Positions 1 to 6,582 of a DNA stretch of 22,269 nt are shown here, one piece after another. A model generated the notes under the pieces. That model ran no database searches, was not told the DNA's origin, and was given only the letters and a program-made list of their open reading frames with translations. Source of the DNA: an uncultured Collinsella sp. (GTDB lineage: Bacteria; Actinomycetota; Coriobacteriia; Coriobacteriales; Coriobacteriaceae); NCBI GenBank assembly GCA_958423535.1, contig CATZRJ010000032.1, positions 1-22,269 of the forward strand, in the 5' to 3' direction. The translations under genes were made by a program, and so were the position numbers. How positions within the stretch are numbered: position 1 is the first letter of the stretch; each line of letters opens with the position of its first letter.

Positions 1-56
1 CCATCCTCGATACTTCGACGAATATCTGCAGCTATCGCCTCGTATTTGGGAATCAT
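1..56 (-). CDS. GntR-family transcriptional regulator, N-terminal fragment
   Basis: The minus strand opens with ATG at 56 and reads MIPKYEAIAADIRRSIEDG before the window ends. Seen: a strong AAAGGAGG Shine-Dalgarno sits 5 nt upstream (61-68, minus). Known: the pattern PKYxxIAxDIRxxIxxG is the classic beginning of the GntR winged-helix domain (helix 1). Regulators of this family usually bind sugar phosphates or other small effectors through a C-terminal domain, which lies outside the window. Its divergent position next to a 6-phospho-beta-glycosidase/PTS operon suggests that it controls that operon. Only 18 complete codons are visible, so the subfamily cannot be decided. Confidence 0.72.
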   Translation of the reverse strand, partial: MIPKYEAIAADIRRSIED

Positions 57-78
57 GGAACCTCCTTTCCGACATATA

Positions 79-107
79 TGAATACAAAAAGTAAGTATAA
101 CCCTCAA
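79..107 (-). promoter_or_regulatory. Possible promoter of the GntR-type regulator
   Basis: On the minus strand TTGAGG (107-102) is followed after 17 nt by TATTCA (84-79). The start point would fall near 72, giving a very short leader directly before the AAAGGAGG site. The -10 is a moderate match, so this is tentative. The octamer at 87-94 lies inside the spacer, which would allow autoregulation. Confidence 0.3.
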
Positions 108-165
108 CAGGGCATCCATATTACTTTTATCTAAGAAGTTCGAGAAAGAAAAAAGAAAAAGACGC

Positions 166-193
166 TTTACTTTTAAAATTAGAGCGCTATAGT
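166..193 (+). promoter_or_regulatory. Sigma-70-type promoter of the glycosidase/PTS operon
   Basis: TTTACT (166-171) and TATAGT (188-193) are separated by 16 nt, in an AT-rich context about 170 nt upstream of the glycosidase start. The -35 overlaps one TTACTTTT octamer (167-174), consistent with repression by the divergent GntR-type regulator. This is the best -35/-10 pair in the window. Confidence 0.6.
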
Positions 194-232
194 TTAAGCA
201 ACGAACGGAATCCTTCCGCACAACAGGATCGA

Positions 233-330
233 CCGTTTGGGGACGGTTTTGTTTTGGCGGGTTGGATATCGGTATGGCCGGTGCGCGCCCGCGCCGGATA
301 ACCTGCCAAAGCAAACCCGTCTCCAACCGG
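233..330. repeat. Long imperfect inverted repeat in the glycosidase leader
   Basis: The arms 233-263 and 300-330 match as inverted copies at 26 of 31 positions; three of the five differences are G:U-compatible in RNA. The core of the arm reads GGGGACGGTTTTGTTTTGG. The 36-nt loop contains a further GC-rich mini-stem (CCGGTGCGCG / CGCGCCGG). The right arm resembles the inverted repeat at 4177-4217 in sequence (CCTGCCAAAGCAAAC versus CCTGCCAAAACAAAC). It would be transcribed as a strong hairpin in the leader of the operon. Confidence 0.7.
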
Positions 331-360
331 AAGCTCTAGAACACGAAAGCGAGGACTTTG

Positions 361-1761
361 ATGGCACAGTATCAGCTGCCCAACGACTTCTTCTTTGGCG
401 CTGCTATGTCCGGCCCGCAGACTGAGGGTCAGTGGAACCAGGGCGGCAAGCTCGAGAACCTGTGGGACACCTGGTCCATCCAGGATCTGGGTTCGTTCTA
501 CAACCGCGTTGGCTCTTACGCCGGCAATGACTTTATGGCCAAGTACCAGGAAGACCTTCGCATTTTGAAGGACTTGGGTCTGGATACCTATCGCACTTCC
601 ATCCAGTGGAGCCGTCTGCTCGATGCCGACGGCAACCTCAACGAGGAAGGTGCCGCGTGGTATCACGAGTTGTTCCGCGCCTCTCGCGAAGCCGGCTTGG
701 AGCCGTTTGTCAACTTGTACCACTTTGACATGCCCACCTACCTCTTTAACCGTGGCGGCTGGGAGAGCCGTGAGGTTGTCGAGGCTTACGCACATTACGC
801 CGACGTCGCCTTCCACGAGTTTGGCCAGGAGATTAAGTACTGGTTCACCTTTAACGAGCCCATCGTCGAGCCCGAGCAGCGCTATCAGGAGGGCGTGTGG
901 TTCCCGCAGCTCCACGACTTCAACCGCGCCCGCACCGTGCAGTATCACATCTCGCTGGCGCACGCGCTGGCCGTGGCCAACTATCGTCGCGCCTATGACG
1001 AGGGCGCTATTCGCGCCGATGCCAAGATCGGCATGATCAACTGCTTTACCCCGGTCTACACCAAGGAGAACCCCAGCGAGGCGGACCTCGAGGCCGTGCG
1101 CATGACCAGCGGCATCAACAACCGCTGGTGGCTCGACCTCATCACCAAGGGCGAGCTTCCTGCCGACGTGCTCGACAGCCTGGCCGAGGGCGGCGTTAAG
1201 CTCCCGTTCCGCGCCGGCGACCAAGAGATCCTCAAGCAGGGTGTTGTCGACTGGCTAGGCTGCAACTACTACCACCCCACGCGTGTTCAGGCGCCGGCGA
1301 GCAAGGTCGACCAGTACGGCCTGCCGCACTTTGCCGACGAGTACGTATGGCCCGACGCCGTTATGAACGAGAGCCGCGGCTGGGAGATCTACCCGCAGGG
1401 CCTCTACGACTTTGGCATGGACTGCGCTAAGAACTACCCCGATCTTGAGTGGTTCGTTTCCGAGAACGGCATCGGCATCATGGACGAATACAAGAACCGT
1501 GACGCCGAAGGAACCATCCAGGATGACTACCGCGTCGACTTTGTACGTCAGCACCTGGAGTGGGTGGCCAAGGCCATCGACGAGGGCGCCAAGTGCCGCG
1601 GATACCATTATTGGGCCGTCATCGATAACTGGTCTTGGGCCAATGCCTTTAAGAATCGCTATGGCTTTGTCGAGGTCGATCTGATGGATGGCTATAAGCG
1701 CCGTCTTAAGAAGTCGGCGGCCTGGCTCAAACAGGTCGCCACGACCCACGTGGTTGATTAG
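361..1761 (+). CDS. GH1 6-phospho-beta-glucosidase (or 6-phospho-beta-galactosidase)
   Basis: A 466-residue glycoside hydrolase family 1 enzyme of normal length. It would hydrolyse the phosphorylated beta-disaccharide delivered by the PTS into a sugar 6-phosphate and a free sugar, in the cytoplasm. The acid/base glutamate is E166 in TFNEP and the nucleophile is E368 in SENG. The C-terminal WSWANAFKNRYGF (424-436) carries the Ser-Lys-Tyr arrangement that binds the 6-phosphate in LacG/BglA-type enzymes, and KSAAWLKQ near the end is also family-typical. I chose ATG 361 rather than the TTG just before it, because GAGG at 351-354 is 6 nt from this ATG. It is first in the operon, 119 nt before EIIC, with no terminator between. 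Whether the substrate is a glucoside or a galactoside cannot be settled from the sequence. Confidence 0.93.
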   Translation: MAQYQLPNDFFFGAAMSGPQTEGQWNQGGKLENLWDTWSIQDLGSFYNRVGSYAGNDFMAKYQEDLRILKDLGLDTYRTSIQWSRLLDADGNLNEEGAAWYHELFRASREAGLEPFVNLYHFDMPTYLFNRGGWESREVVEAYAHYADVAFHEFGQEIKYWFTFNEPIVEPEQRYQEGVWFPQLHDFNRARTVQYHISLAHALAVANYRRAYDEGAIRADAKIGMINCFTPVYTKENPSEADLEAVRMTSGINNRWWLDLITKGELPADVLDSLAEGGVKLPFRAGDQEILKQGVVDWLGCNYYHPTRVQAPASKVDQYGLPHFADEYVWPDAVMNESRGWEIYPQGLYDFGMDCAKNYPDLEWFVSENGIGIMDEYKNRDAEGTIQDDYRVDFVRQHLEWVAKAIDEGAKCRGYHYWAVIDNWSWANAFKNRYGFVEVDLMDGYKRRLKKSAAWLKQVATTHVVD

Positions 1762-1880
1762 CGACCGGACGAACGTCCAGACCGCGCGCCGCCGCGCGCA
1801 ACACATGGCACATCTGGTGGCAGAGGGCGACAGACCACCGTGCGCATAGGAAAGGCCGGATTTGAAAGTTAGGAGCAATC

Positions 1881-3224
1881 ATGGCCAGTGACAACGGAAA
1901 GAGCTTCCTCGACAAGTTTGCCGAGGTCTCTGCGAAGGTGGGAAACCAGGTTCACCTGCGTTCCCTGCGTGACGCCTTCGCGACCATCACGCCGCTCTAT
2001 ATCCTTGCGGGTATCGCGGTTCTTATTAACAACGTCGTGTTCCCTCTGTTCCCGCTCGATGCGGCGGGCCTTGCCAACCTTCAGACGTGGGGTTCGGCGA
2101 TTACGCTGGGCACCCTCAACGTCTCTGCCATTATCTTGGCCGGATTGATTGGCTACAGCCTCGCTAAGAACAAGCGCTTCGATAATCCGCTTGCTTGCAT
2201 GGTCGTCGCTATCTCTGCCTTCGTCATCATGATGCCGCAGCAGATCACCGCCACGCTTGCCGCCACGAGCCCACTGCTCACCGACAAGATCACCTCCGCC
2301 GAGGTCACGGGCGCCCTTTCGACTGCCAACACCGGCACCAACGGTCTGTTCTCGGCTATTATCATCGCCCTGCTTTCCGTCTCGCTCTTCATCAAGATTT
2401 CTGGCGTCGAGAAGCTCAAGGTTAAGCTGGGCGAGGGCGTGCCTCCCGCGGTCTCCAACTCCTTCAACGTCATGATTCCGATGCTGCTTAACCTCGCGGT
2501 CTTCGCTCTTGCCGCAGCCCTGCTCGCCGTGTGCGCCGGCACCGATCTGTGCACCATCATCTCCACGTGCATCTCCAACCCGCTCAAGAGCATCATGAAC
2601 GCTGGTCCGTGGGCTGTTATCCTCATCTACACCCTTGCTAACCTGCTGTTCTGCGTCGGTATTCACCAGTCCACCATCTCTGGCGCTACCGTCGAGCCGA
2701 TCCTGACCATGCTCATCGTCGACAACATGGCTACCTTTGCCGCCGGTGGCACCATCCAGCCCGATCACTACATGAACATGCAGATCGTTAACAGCTTCGC
2801 CCTCATCGGCGGCTCGGGCTGCACCCTCATGCTCCTGCTCGACACGCTCCTGTTCTCCAAAAACAAGGCTTCCGAGACCGTTTCCAAGATGGCTATCCTG
2901 CCTGGTCTGTTCAACATCAACGAGCCGGTTATCTACGGTTACCCCATCGTGTACAACCTGCCGCTCATGATCCCGTTTGTCCTCCTTCCCGACCTGTTCA
3001 TCGGCATCACCTATGGCCTTACCTGCGCAGGCATCATCAGCCCCTGCATCGCCCAGGTGCCCTGGACCATGCCTCCCGTCATCAATGCCCTGCTCGCTAC
3101 GGGCTTTGACTGGCGCGCTGGCGTGTGGCAGGCTATCGAGATTGTCATTGGCATGGCCGTCTACCTGCCCTTTATGAAGATTTCCGAGAAGGCAATCGCC
3201 AAGCAGGAGGCTCTCGCCGAGTAG
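1881..3224 (+). CDS. PTS lactose/cellobiose-type EIIC permease
   Basis: A 447-residue polytopic membrane protein, the usual length of the LacE/CelB EIIC domain, without a fused EIIB. It forms the sugar channel of the phosphotransferase system and presents the substrate for phosphorylation by EIIB. Hydrophobic segments recur through the sequence, starting at residues 34-55 (TPLYILAGIAVLINNVVF). The signature FNINEPVIYGYP begins at residue 344, matching the conserved substrate-loop motif (F-x-I-N-E-P-x-I-x-G-x-P) of this family; GIHQSTISGATVEP precedes it. ATG 1881 has AGGAG 6 nt upstream. A GC-rich hairpin lies between this gene and EIIB, so the two cytoplasmic subunits may be expressed at a different level. 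Confidence 0.94.
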   Translation: MASDNGKSFLDKFAEVSAKVGNQVHLRSLRDAFATITPLYILAGIAVLINNVVFPLFPLDAAGLANLQTWGSAITLGTLNVSAIILAGLIGYSLAKNKRFDNPLACMVVAISAFVIMMPQQITATLAATSPLLTDKITSAEVTGALSTANTGTNGLFSAIIIALLSVSLFIKISGVEKLKVKLGEGVPPAVSNSFNVMIPMLLNLAVFALAAALLAVCAGTDLCTIISTCISNPLKSIMNAGPWAVILIYTLANLLFCVGIHQSTISGATVEPILTMLIVDNMATFAAGGTIQPDHYMNMQIVNSFALIGGSGCTLMLLLDTLLFSKNKASETVSKMAILPGLFNINEPVIYGYPIVYNLPLMIPFVLLPDLFIGITYGLTCAGIISPCIAQVPWTMPPVINALLATGFDWRAGVWQAIEIVIGMAVYLPFMKISEKAIAKQEALAE

Positions 3225-3252
3225 AACGCCTAACGTTCGTCCCTTTCACCTT

Positions 3253-3285
3253 TGCGGGCGCCGGTACGCGGCGCCGGTGCCCGCA
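3253..3285 (+). other. GC-rich hairpin between EIIC and EIIB
   Basis: TGCGGGCGCCGG (3253-3264) pairs with CCGGTGCCCGCA (3274-3285) with one G:U pair and a 9-nt loop. It is followed by CTCTCTCCC rather than a T-run, so it is not a canonical intrinsic terminator. It could be a transcript-stabilising or partial-termination structure that sets the EIIC to EIIB/EIIA ratio. Confidence 0.5.
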
Positions 3286-3385
3286 GCTCTCTCCCTTGTG
3301 TAAAGATGCAGGGGGGTGGGCACAATAGCCGCAAGGAATAAAACCAGTTGTCGTCTGCGCGCCGCGCAGTTATAAGGAGGAAACC

Positions 3386-3688
3386 ATGAAGAAGATCATG
3401 CTCTGCTGCAATGCCGGTATGTCCACGAGCCTGCTGGTCCAGAAGATGCAGGCCGAGGTTGCAAACCGTGGTCTGGATATTGAGGTCGAGGCTCGTCCCA
3501 TGAACGAGGCCCACGATCACCTGGACGAGTGCGACATGTTGCTGCTTGGTCCGCAGATCGGCTACACCAAGGGCGATTTTGAGAAGGAGGCCGCCGGTCG
3601 TTTTCCGGTCGAGGTCATCAACATGGTCGACTACGGCCGCATGAACGCTGCCGGCATCATCGACCACTGCGTCAGCGTGATGGGCTAG
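3386..3688 (+). CDS. PTS lactose/cellobiose-type EIIB
   Basis: A 100-residue cytoplasmic EIIB protein that takes phosphate from EIIA and passes it to the incoming sugar. The phosphorylation site is Cys8 in the loop C-N-A-G-M-S-T-S, equivalent to the C-S-A-G-M-S-T-S loop of cellobiose EIIB (CelA/ChbB). LLLGPQIGY (51-59) is the second family signature. The length matches the stand-alone EIIB family. A perfect AAGGAGG is 6 nt before ATG 3386. The stop is followed within 9 nt by the EIIA start, so the two are co-translated or nearly so. Confidence 0.95.
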   Translation: MKKIMLCCNAGMSTSLLVQKMQAEVANRGLDIEVEARPMNEAHDHLDECDMLLLGPQIGYTKGDFEKEAAGRFPVEVINMVDYGRMNAAGIIDHCVSVMG

Positions 3689-3697
3689 GTGCTCTGC

Positions 3698-4030
3698 ATG
3701 GAGGATATGAACGAACTGCAGATGACCTGCTTTGAGATCATCAGCTACGTCGGTACCGCCAAGAGCATGTACATCAATGCCGTGCAAAAGGCCAAGGAGG
3801 GCGATTTTGACGCCGCCGAGGAGCTTATCAAGCAGGGCGACGAGGCCTATAACGGTGGCCACGATGTTCACATGGGGCTTCTGAAGAAGGAGGCCAACGG
3901 CGAACGTAACGGCGAGGCCCCGTTGATTTTGCTGCATGCCGAGGACCAGATGGCCGGCACCGAGACCATGCGCGTCATGGCGACGGAGCTCATCGAGGTT
4001 CACAAGCAGCTGCAGGCACTTCAGGCCTAG
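3698..4030 (+). CDS. PTS lactose/cellobiose-type EIIA
   Basis: A 110-residue helical EIIA of the LacF/ChbA type that carries phosphate from HPr to EIIB. The phosphorylated histidine is His80 in L-L-H-A-E-D-Q-M, aligning with the family's V-H-A-Q-D-H-L-M. The residue after the conserved Asp is Gln instead of the common His. I chose ATG 3698, which has AGGTG 6 nt upstream overlapping the EIIB stop. GTG 3689 would abut the EIIB stop and has no site; ATG 3707 has GGAGG only 2 nt away. HPr and enzyme I are not in the window. Confidence 0.92.
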   Translation: MEDMNELQMTCFEIISYVGTAKSMYINAVQKAKEGDFDAAEELIKQGDEAYNGGHDVHMGLLKKEANGERNGEAPLILLHAEDQMAGTETMRVMATELIEVHKQLQALQA

Positions 4031-4088
4031 TCGGCGTTATCGCCGCGACGGACCGTGCGGTCCAACAGACAACATAGTCCCTTTGACG

Positions 4089-4126
4089 GGCGCCGGGAGC
4101 CTCCGCCTCCCGGCGCCTTTATTTTT
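4089..4126 (+). terminator. Intrinsic terminator after the PTS operon
   Basis: A perfect 11-bp stem GGCGCCGGGAG (4089-4099) / CTCCCGGCGCC (4107-4117) with a 7-nt loop is followed by TTTATTTTT (4118-4126). Two smaller perfect hairpins precede it: CGGCG/CGCCG at 4032-4045 and GGACCG/CGGTCC at 4050-4063. It ends the glycosidase-EIIC-EIIB-EIIA unit. Confidence 0.9.
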
Positions 4127-4176
4127 GGGGATGGTCTTGCGCGGCCTGTTGGGCAGCCAATTGCGTTACCCCAGAT

Positions 4177-4217
4177 AAAACCTGCCAAAACAAACCTGTC
4201 CCTTTTTGGTAGGTTTT
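4177..4217. repeat. Inverted repeat upstream of the ROK kinase
   Basis: AAAACCTGCCAAAA (4177-4190) and TTTTGGTAGGTTTT (4204-4217) are inverted copies at 13 of 14 positions; the difference is G:U-compatible. The 13-nt loop ends in TGTCCC, the complement of the GGGACA core found in the other palindromes here. The left arm resembles the right arm of the element at 300-324. It could act as a second, bidirectional terminator, since T-runs flank it. Confidence 0.65.
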
Positions 4218-4231
4218 TGCCTTGGGAGCGG

Positions 4232-4237
4232 TACCAT
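4232..4237 (+). promoter_or_regulatory. Probable -10 element of the ROK kinase gene
   Basis: TACCAT lies 35 nt before the start codon, after the PTS terminator. The identical hexamer precedes ppaC (5348-5353). No good -35 is visible; the region where it would lie is inside the inverted repeat 4177-4217. Confidence 0.4.
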
Positions 4238-4271
4238 ACAGGCAATGTTTAAACGAGAAAGGTGGGCTCCC

Positions 4272-5225
4272 ATGGAACCTAAGCAGTACTACATCGGCAT
4301 CGACGTCGGCGGCACTTCGGTTAAGGAGGGCCTGTTCGACGAGGACGGTAACCTGCTGGCCAAGGCCAGCGTGCCCACGCCGCCTATCGTTGACGCCGCG
4401 GGCTTTGCCGCGGTGACCGAGGCTATCGACCAGGTGGTCGCCAAGGCACAGATTCCGCGTGCCTTTGTGGCGGGCATTGGCCTGGCCGTTCCGTGTCCCA
4501 TCCCGGCGTCGGGCGATGCCAAGGTCAAGGCCAACATTGCCATTAACCTGCCCGAGCTGAGGGTCGCCATTCAGAAGCACTGCCCCGATGCGGTCGTTAA
4601 GTATGAGAACGATGCCAACGCCGCTGCCATGGGCGAGGCCTGGCTCGGTTCTGCCAAGGGCGTGCAGAACGTGGTGATGGTCACCATCGGTACCGGCGTG
4701 GGCGGCGGCGTTATCGTTAACGGCGACGTGGTATCGGGCGTTGTGGGCGCCGGCGGCGAGATTGGCCACATGTGCCTGAACCCGGCCGAGGAGCGCACCT
4801 GCGGCTGTGGCGGCCATGGCCATCTGGAGCAGTATTCCAGCGCCACCGGCGTGGTGAGCAACTACCTTGCCGAGTGCAAGAAGGCGGGCGTCGAGCCCAT
4901 TGAGCTCACCGGCCCCTCCGATTCCAAGGACGTGTTCCAGGCCTGCCGCGAGGGCGACAAGCTCGCGCTGGCCGCGGCCGACACCATGGCCGACTATCTC
5001 GGTCGTGCTCTGGCACTTATCGCCAACGTGGTCGACCCCGAGATGTTCCTGATCGGTGGCGGCGCCTCCGCCTCGGCCGATGTCTACCTCGACAAGGCTC
5101 GCGAGTACTTCCAGCGCTACGCGCTCTCTGCCTCGCGCGAGACGCCCATTAAGGTCGCTTCGCTCGGAAACGACGCCGGCATCATCGGCGCTGCCTACGT
5201 AGCCCTGCGCGCCGCCGGTAAATAG
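4272..5225 (+). CDS. ROK-family sugar kinase (probable glucokinase)
   Basis: A 317-residue cytoplasmic ROK kinase that would phosphorylate a free hexose, probably the glucose released by the upstream glycosidase. The phosphate loop DVGGT is at 11-15 and the catalytic base is D114 in YENDANAA. GTGVGGGVIVNG (140-151) and GGEIGHM (161-167) are family signatures. The zinc site has H166, C177 and C179, but the fourth ligand, usually Cys in GCLE, is His184 (GHLE). ATG 4272 is preferred because GGTGG lies 6 nt upstream; a TTG 66 nt upstream has no site. It has its own -10 and follows a terminator, so it is probably a separate transcript. Glucose specificity is inferred, not proven. Confidence 0.9.
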   Translation: MEPKQYYIGIDVGGTSVKEGLFDEDGNLLAKASVPTPPIVDAAGFAAVTEAIDQVVAKAQIPRAFVAGIGLAVPCPIPASGDAKVKANIAINLPELRVAIQKHCPDAVVKYENDANAAAMGEAWLGSAKGVQNVVMVTIGTGVGGGVIVNGDVVSGVVGAGGEIGHMCLNPAEERTCGCGGHGHLEQYSSATGVVSNYLAECKKAGVEPIELTGPSDSKDVFQACREGDKLALAAADTMADYLGRALALIANVVDPEMFLIGGGASASADVYLDKAREYFQRYALSASRETPIKVASLGNDAGIIGAAYVALRAAGK

Positions 5226-5234
5226 CTGCTGCAA

Positions 5235-5288
5235 GGGGGTCAAGTTGCTTTGCACCAACACGGTGCAAAAGGGACAGCCTTGGCCCCC
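5235..5288. repeat. Nested inverted repeat after the ROK kinase
   Basis: An outer stem GGGGGTCAAG (5235-5244) / CTTGGCCCCC (5279-5288), with one G:U-compatible position, encloses a perfect inner stem TTTGCACC (5249-5256) / GGTGCAAA (5262-5269). The inner arm continues as GGTGCAAAAGGGACAG, close to GGTGAAATAGGGACTG in the palindrome at 16592-16660. There is no following T-run, so I do not call it a terminator, though it lies just 9 nt past the kinase stop. Confidence 0.7.
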
Positions 5289-5344
5289 ATGCCTGCCCCA
5301 AAATATGCCGTGCCCCTTCCGTCTGCGAAGGCTCGGCGCCAGCG

Positions 5345-5353
5345 TGCTACCAT
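5345..5353 (+). promoter_or_regulatory. Extended -10 promoter of ppaC
   Basis: TGC-TACCAT is an extended -10 (TGn) element with the hexamer at 5348-5353, 38 nt before the ppaC start. No convincing -35 is visible, as is common for extended -10 promoters. Confidence 0.5.
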
Positions 5354-5391
5354 AGCTACGTCCAAGTACACATATCAAGTGGAGGATATCC

Positions 5392-6315
5392 ATGGCAAAC
5401 GTTCTTGTCTTTGGTCACCAGAACCCCGATAACGACGCCATCATGAGTGCCGTCGTCCTGTCCCAGCTGCTCAACCAGGTTGAGTATGCCGGCAACACCT
5501 ACGAGGCCTGCGCCCTTGGTCAGCTTCCGGCCGAGTCCGCCAAGCTGCTCGCCGACGCCGGCATCGCCGAGCCCCGCGTGATCGAGTCCGTCGAGGCCGG
5601 TCAGCTCGTCGTCCTCACCGACCACAACGAGTCCGCCCAGTCCGTCGCCGGCCTTAAGGACGCCACGGTCTTTGGTGTTGTCGATCATCACCGCATCGGC
5701 GACTTCGAGACCGCCGGCCCGCTGCACTACATCTGCCTGCCCTGGGGCTCCAGCTGCACCATCGTCACCAAGCTCGCCGGCGTGCTCGGCGTTGAGCTTT
5801 CCGACGTCCAGGCCAAGCTGCTGCTTTCGGCCATGATGACCGACACGCTCATGCTCAAGAGCCCCACCACCACCGATGTCGACCGCGCCGTCGCCGCCAA
5901 GCTCGGCGAGCAGGTGGGCGTCGACCCGGTCAAGTTTGGTATGGAGGTCTTCCTTACCCGTCCGTCCGGCTCCTTCACCGCAGCCGAGATGGTCGGCAAC
6001 GACATCAAGATGTTCGAGCCCGCCGGCAAGAAGCTGCTCATCGGCCAGTACGAGACCGTCGACAAGACCCGCGCACTCGGCATGATCGACGAGATTCGCG
6101 AGGCCATGCGCGCCTACGCCGCCGAGAAGGGTGCCGACGGCATTGTCCTGTGCATCACTGACATCATGGAGGAGGGCTCGCAGGTCCTGCTCGAGGGCGA
6201 GACCGAGGCTGCTCAGAAGGGCCTGGGCATTGCCGACGAGCACGACGGCGTCTGGATGCCGGGCGTCCTCTCCCGTAAGAAGCAGGTCGCTGCCCCCATC
6301 ATGGCCGCCTGCTAG
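5392..6315 (+). CDS. ppaC: Manganese-dependent inorganic pyrophosphatase (family II)
   Basis: A 307-residue DHH-superfamily enzyme that hydrolyses pyrophosphate to two phosphates in the cytoplasm, drawing biosynthetic reactions forward. The metal ligands are visible: H9, D13 and D15 in GHQNPDND, D77 in LTDHNE, and D98-H99-H100 (DHH). The C-terminal substrate-binding SRKKQ follows in the DHHA2 domain near residue 297. The length is standard for family II without CBS regulatory domains. GGAGG sits 6 nt before ATG 5392. It is flanked by its own promoter and a strong terminator, so it is monocistronic. Confidence 0.96.
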   Translation: MANVLVFGHQNPDNDAIMSAVVLSQLLNQVEYAGNTYEACALGQLPAESAKLLADAGIAEPRVIESVEAGQLVVLTDHNESAQSVAGLKDATVFGVVDHHRIGDFETAGPLHYICLPWGSSCTIVTKLAGVLGVELSDVQAKLLLSAMMTDTLMLKSPTTTDVDRAVAAKLGEQVGVDPVKFGMEVFLTRPSGSFTAAEMVGNDIKMFEPAGKKLLIGQYETVDKTRALGMIDEIREAMRAYAAEKGADGIVLCITDIMEEGSQVLLEGETEAAQKGLGIADEHDGVWMPGVLSRKKQVAAPIMAAC

Positions 6316-6334
6316 GTTTAGTTGACCAAACGCC

Positions 6335-6374
6335 ACGACCGGATCGCGGACGCCCCGCGCTCCGGTCGTTTTTT
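6335..6374 (+). terminator. Intrinsic terminator of ppaC
   Basis: ACGACCGGA (6335-6343) pairs perfectly with TCCGGTCGT (6361-6369), with additional GC pairing inside, followed by a run of six T (6369-6374). It begins 19 nt after the ppaC stop. Confidence 0.92.
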
Positions 6375-6417
6375 GTGCACGGCGCCGCGTCGTCTCTTGG
6401 ACAGGCGTGCCCGTGCC

Positions 6418-6438
6418 GTTGAGCAAATAATGTTCAAC
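6418..6438. repeat. Operator-like inverted repeat upstream of nhaA
   Basis: GTTGAGCA (6418-6425) and TGTTCAAC (6431-6438) are inverted copies with one mismatch, separated by AATAA. The size and AT-rich centre resemble a dimeric repressor site, in an otherwise GC-rich gap. It may instead be a stem in a long nhaA leader. Confidence 0.35.
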
Positions 6439-6513
6439 CTGTGGTTCCGCTTTTCGGCCACGCCTGCGTGCTTGTCGTGCAGGGTAGGCTAGATGCAAGC
6501 GTAATACGTTAGA

Positions 6514-6549
6514 GCGCGGCGCCGCCACTTGGGCGGGCCGTGCTTTTTT
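6514..6549 (+). terminator. Terminator-like hairpin in the nhaA leader
   Basis: GCGCGGC (6514-6520), a bulged G, then CCGCC (6522-6526) pairs with GGCGG (6532-6536) and GCCGTGC (6537-6543) over a 5-nt loop, followed at once by six T (6544-6549). It is a complete intrinsic terminator 33 nt before the nhaA start. ppaC already has its own terminator 140 nt upstream, so this one may attenuate nhaA. A small hairpin ACGGGA/TCCCGT (6553-6568) follows, just before the ribosome-binding site. Confidence 0.6.
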
Positions 6550-6582
6550 AAGACGGGAGCTTTCCCGTGAAAGGAGCCGCCC

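Larger units (their letters stand above)
57..360. promoter_or_regulatory. Divergent control region between GntR gene and glycosidase operon
   Basis: This stretch of about 300 bases has no supported gene. The left half (57-200) is strikingly AT-rich compared with the rest of the window and holds the promoters for both directions plus three copies of the octamer TTACTTTT/AAAAGTAA: 87-94 (inverted), 121-128 and 167-174. The third copy overlaps the -35 of the glycosidase promoter, as expected for a repressor site. The right half (233-330) is a long imperfect hairpin lying in the untranslated leader. A short reading frame at 237-425 overlaps it but has no ribosome-binding site and was dismissed. 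Confidence 0.6.

Noticed and set aside
187..1224. 345-codon open frame on the minus strand opposite the glycosidase
   Set aside because: It is antisense to an unmistakable GH1 enzyme, has no ribosome-binding site, and its composition (Val, Gly, Ala, Leu, Asp, His) is that expected from mirrored high-GC codons.
3253..3285. Intrinsic terminator after EIIC
   Set aside because: The stem is strong but no T-run follows, so it is reported only as a hairpin.
4206..4271. Longer N-terminus for the ROK kinase from a TTG start
   Set aside because: The extra 22 residues do not fit the family, and that start lies inside an inverted repeat without a ribosome-binding site; ATG 4272 has GGTGG at the proper distance.
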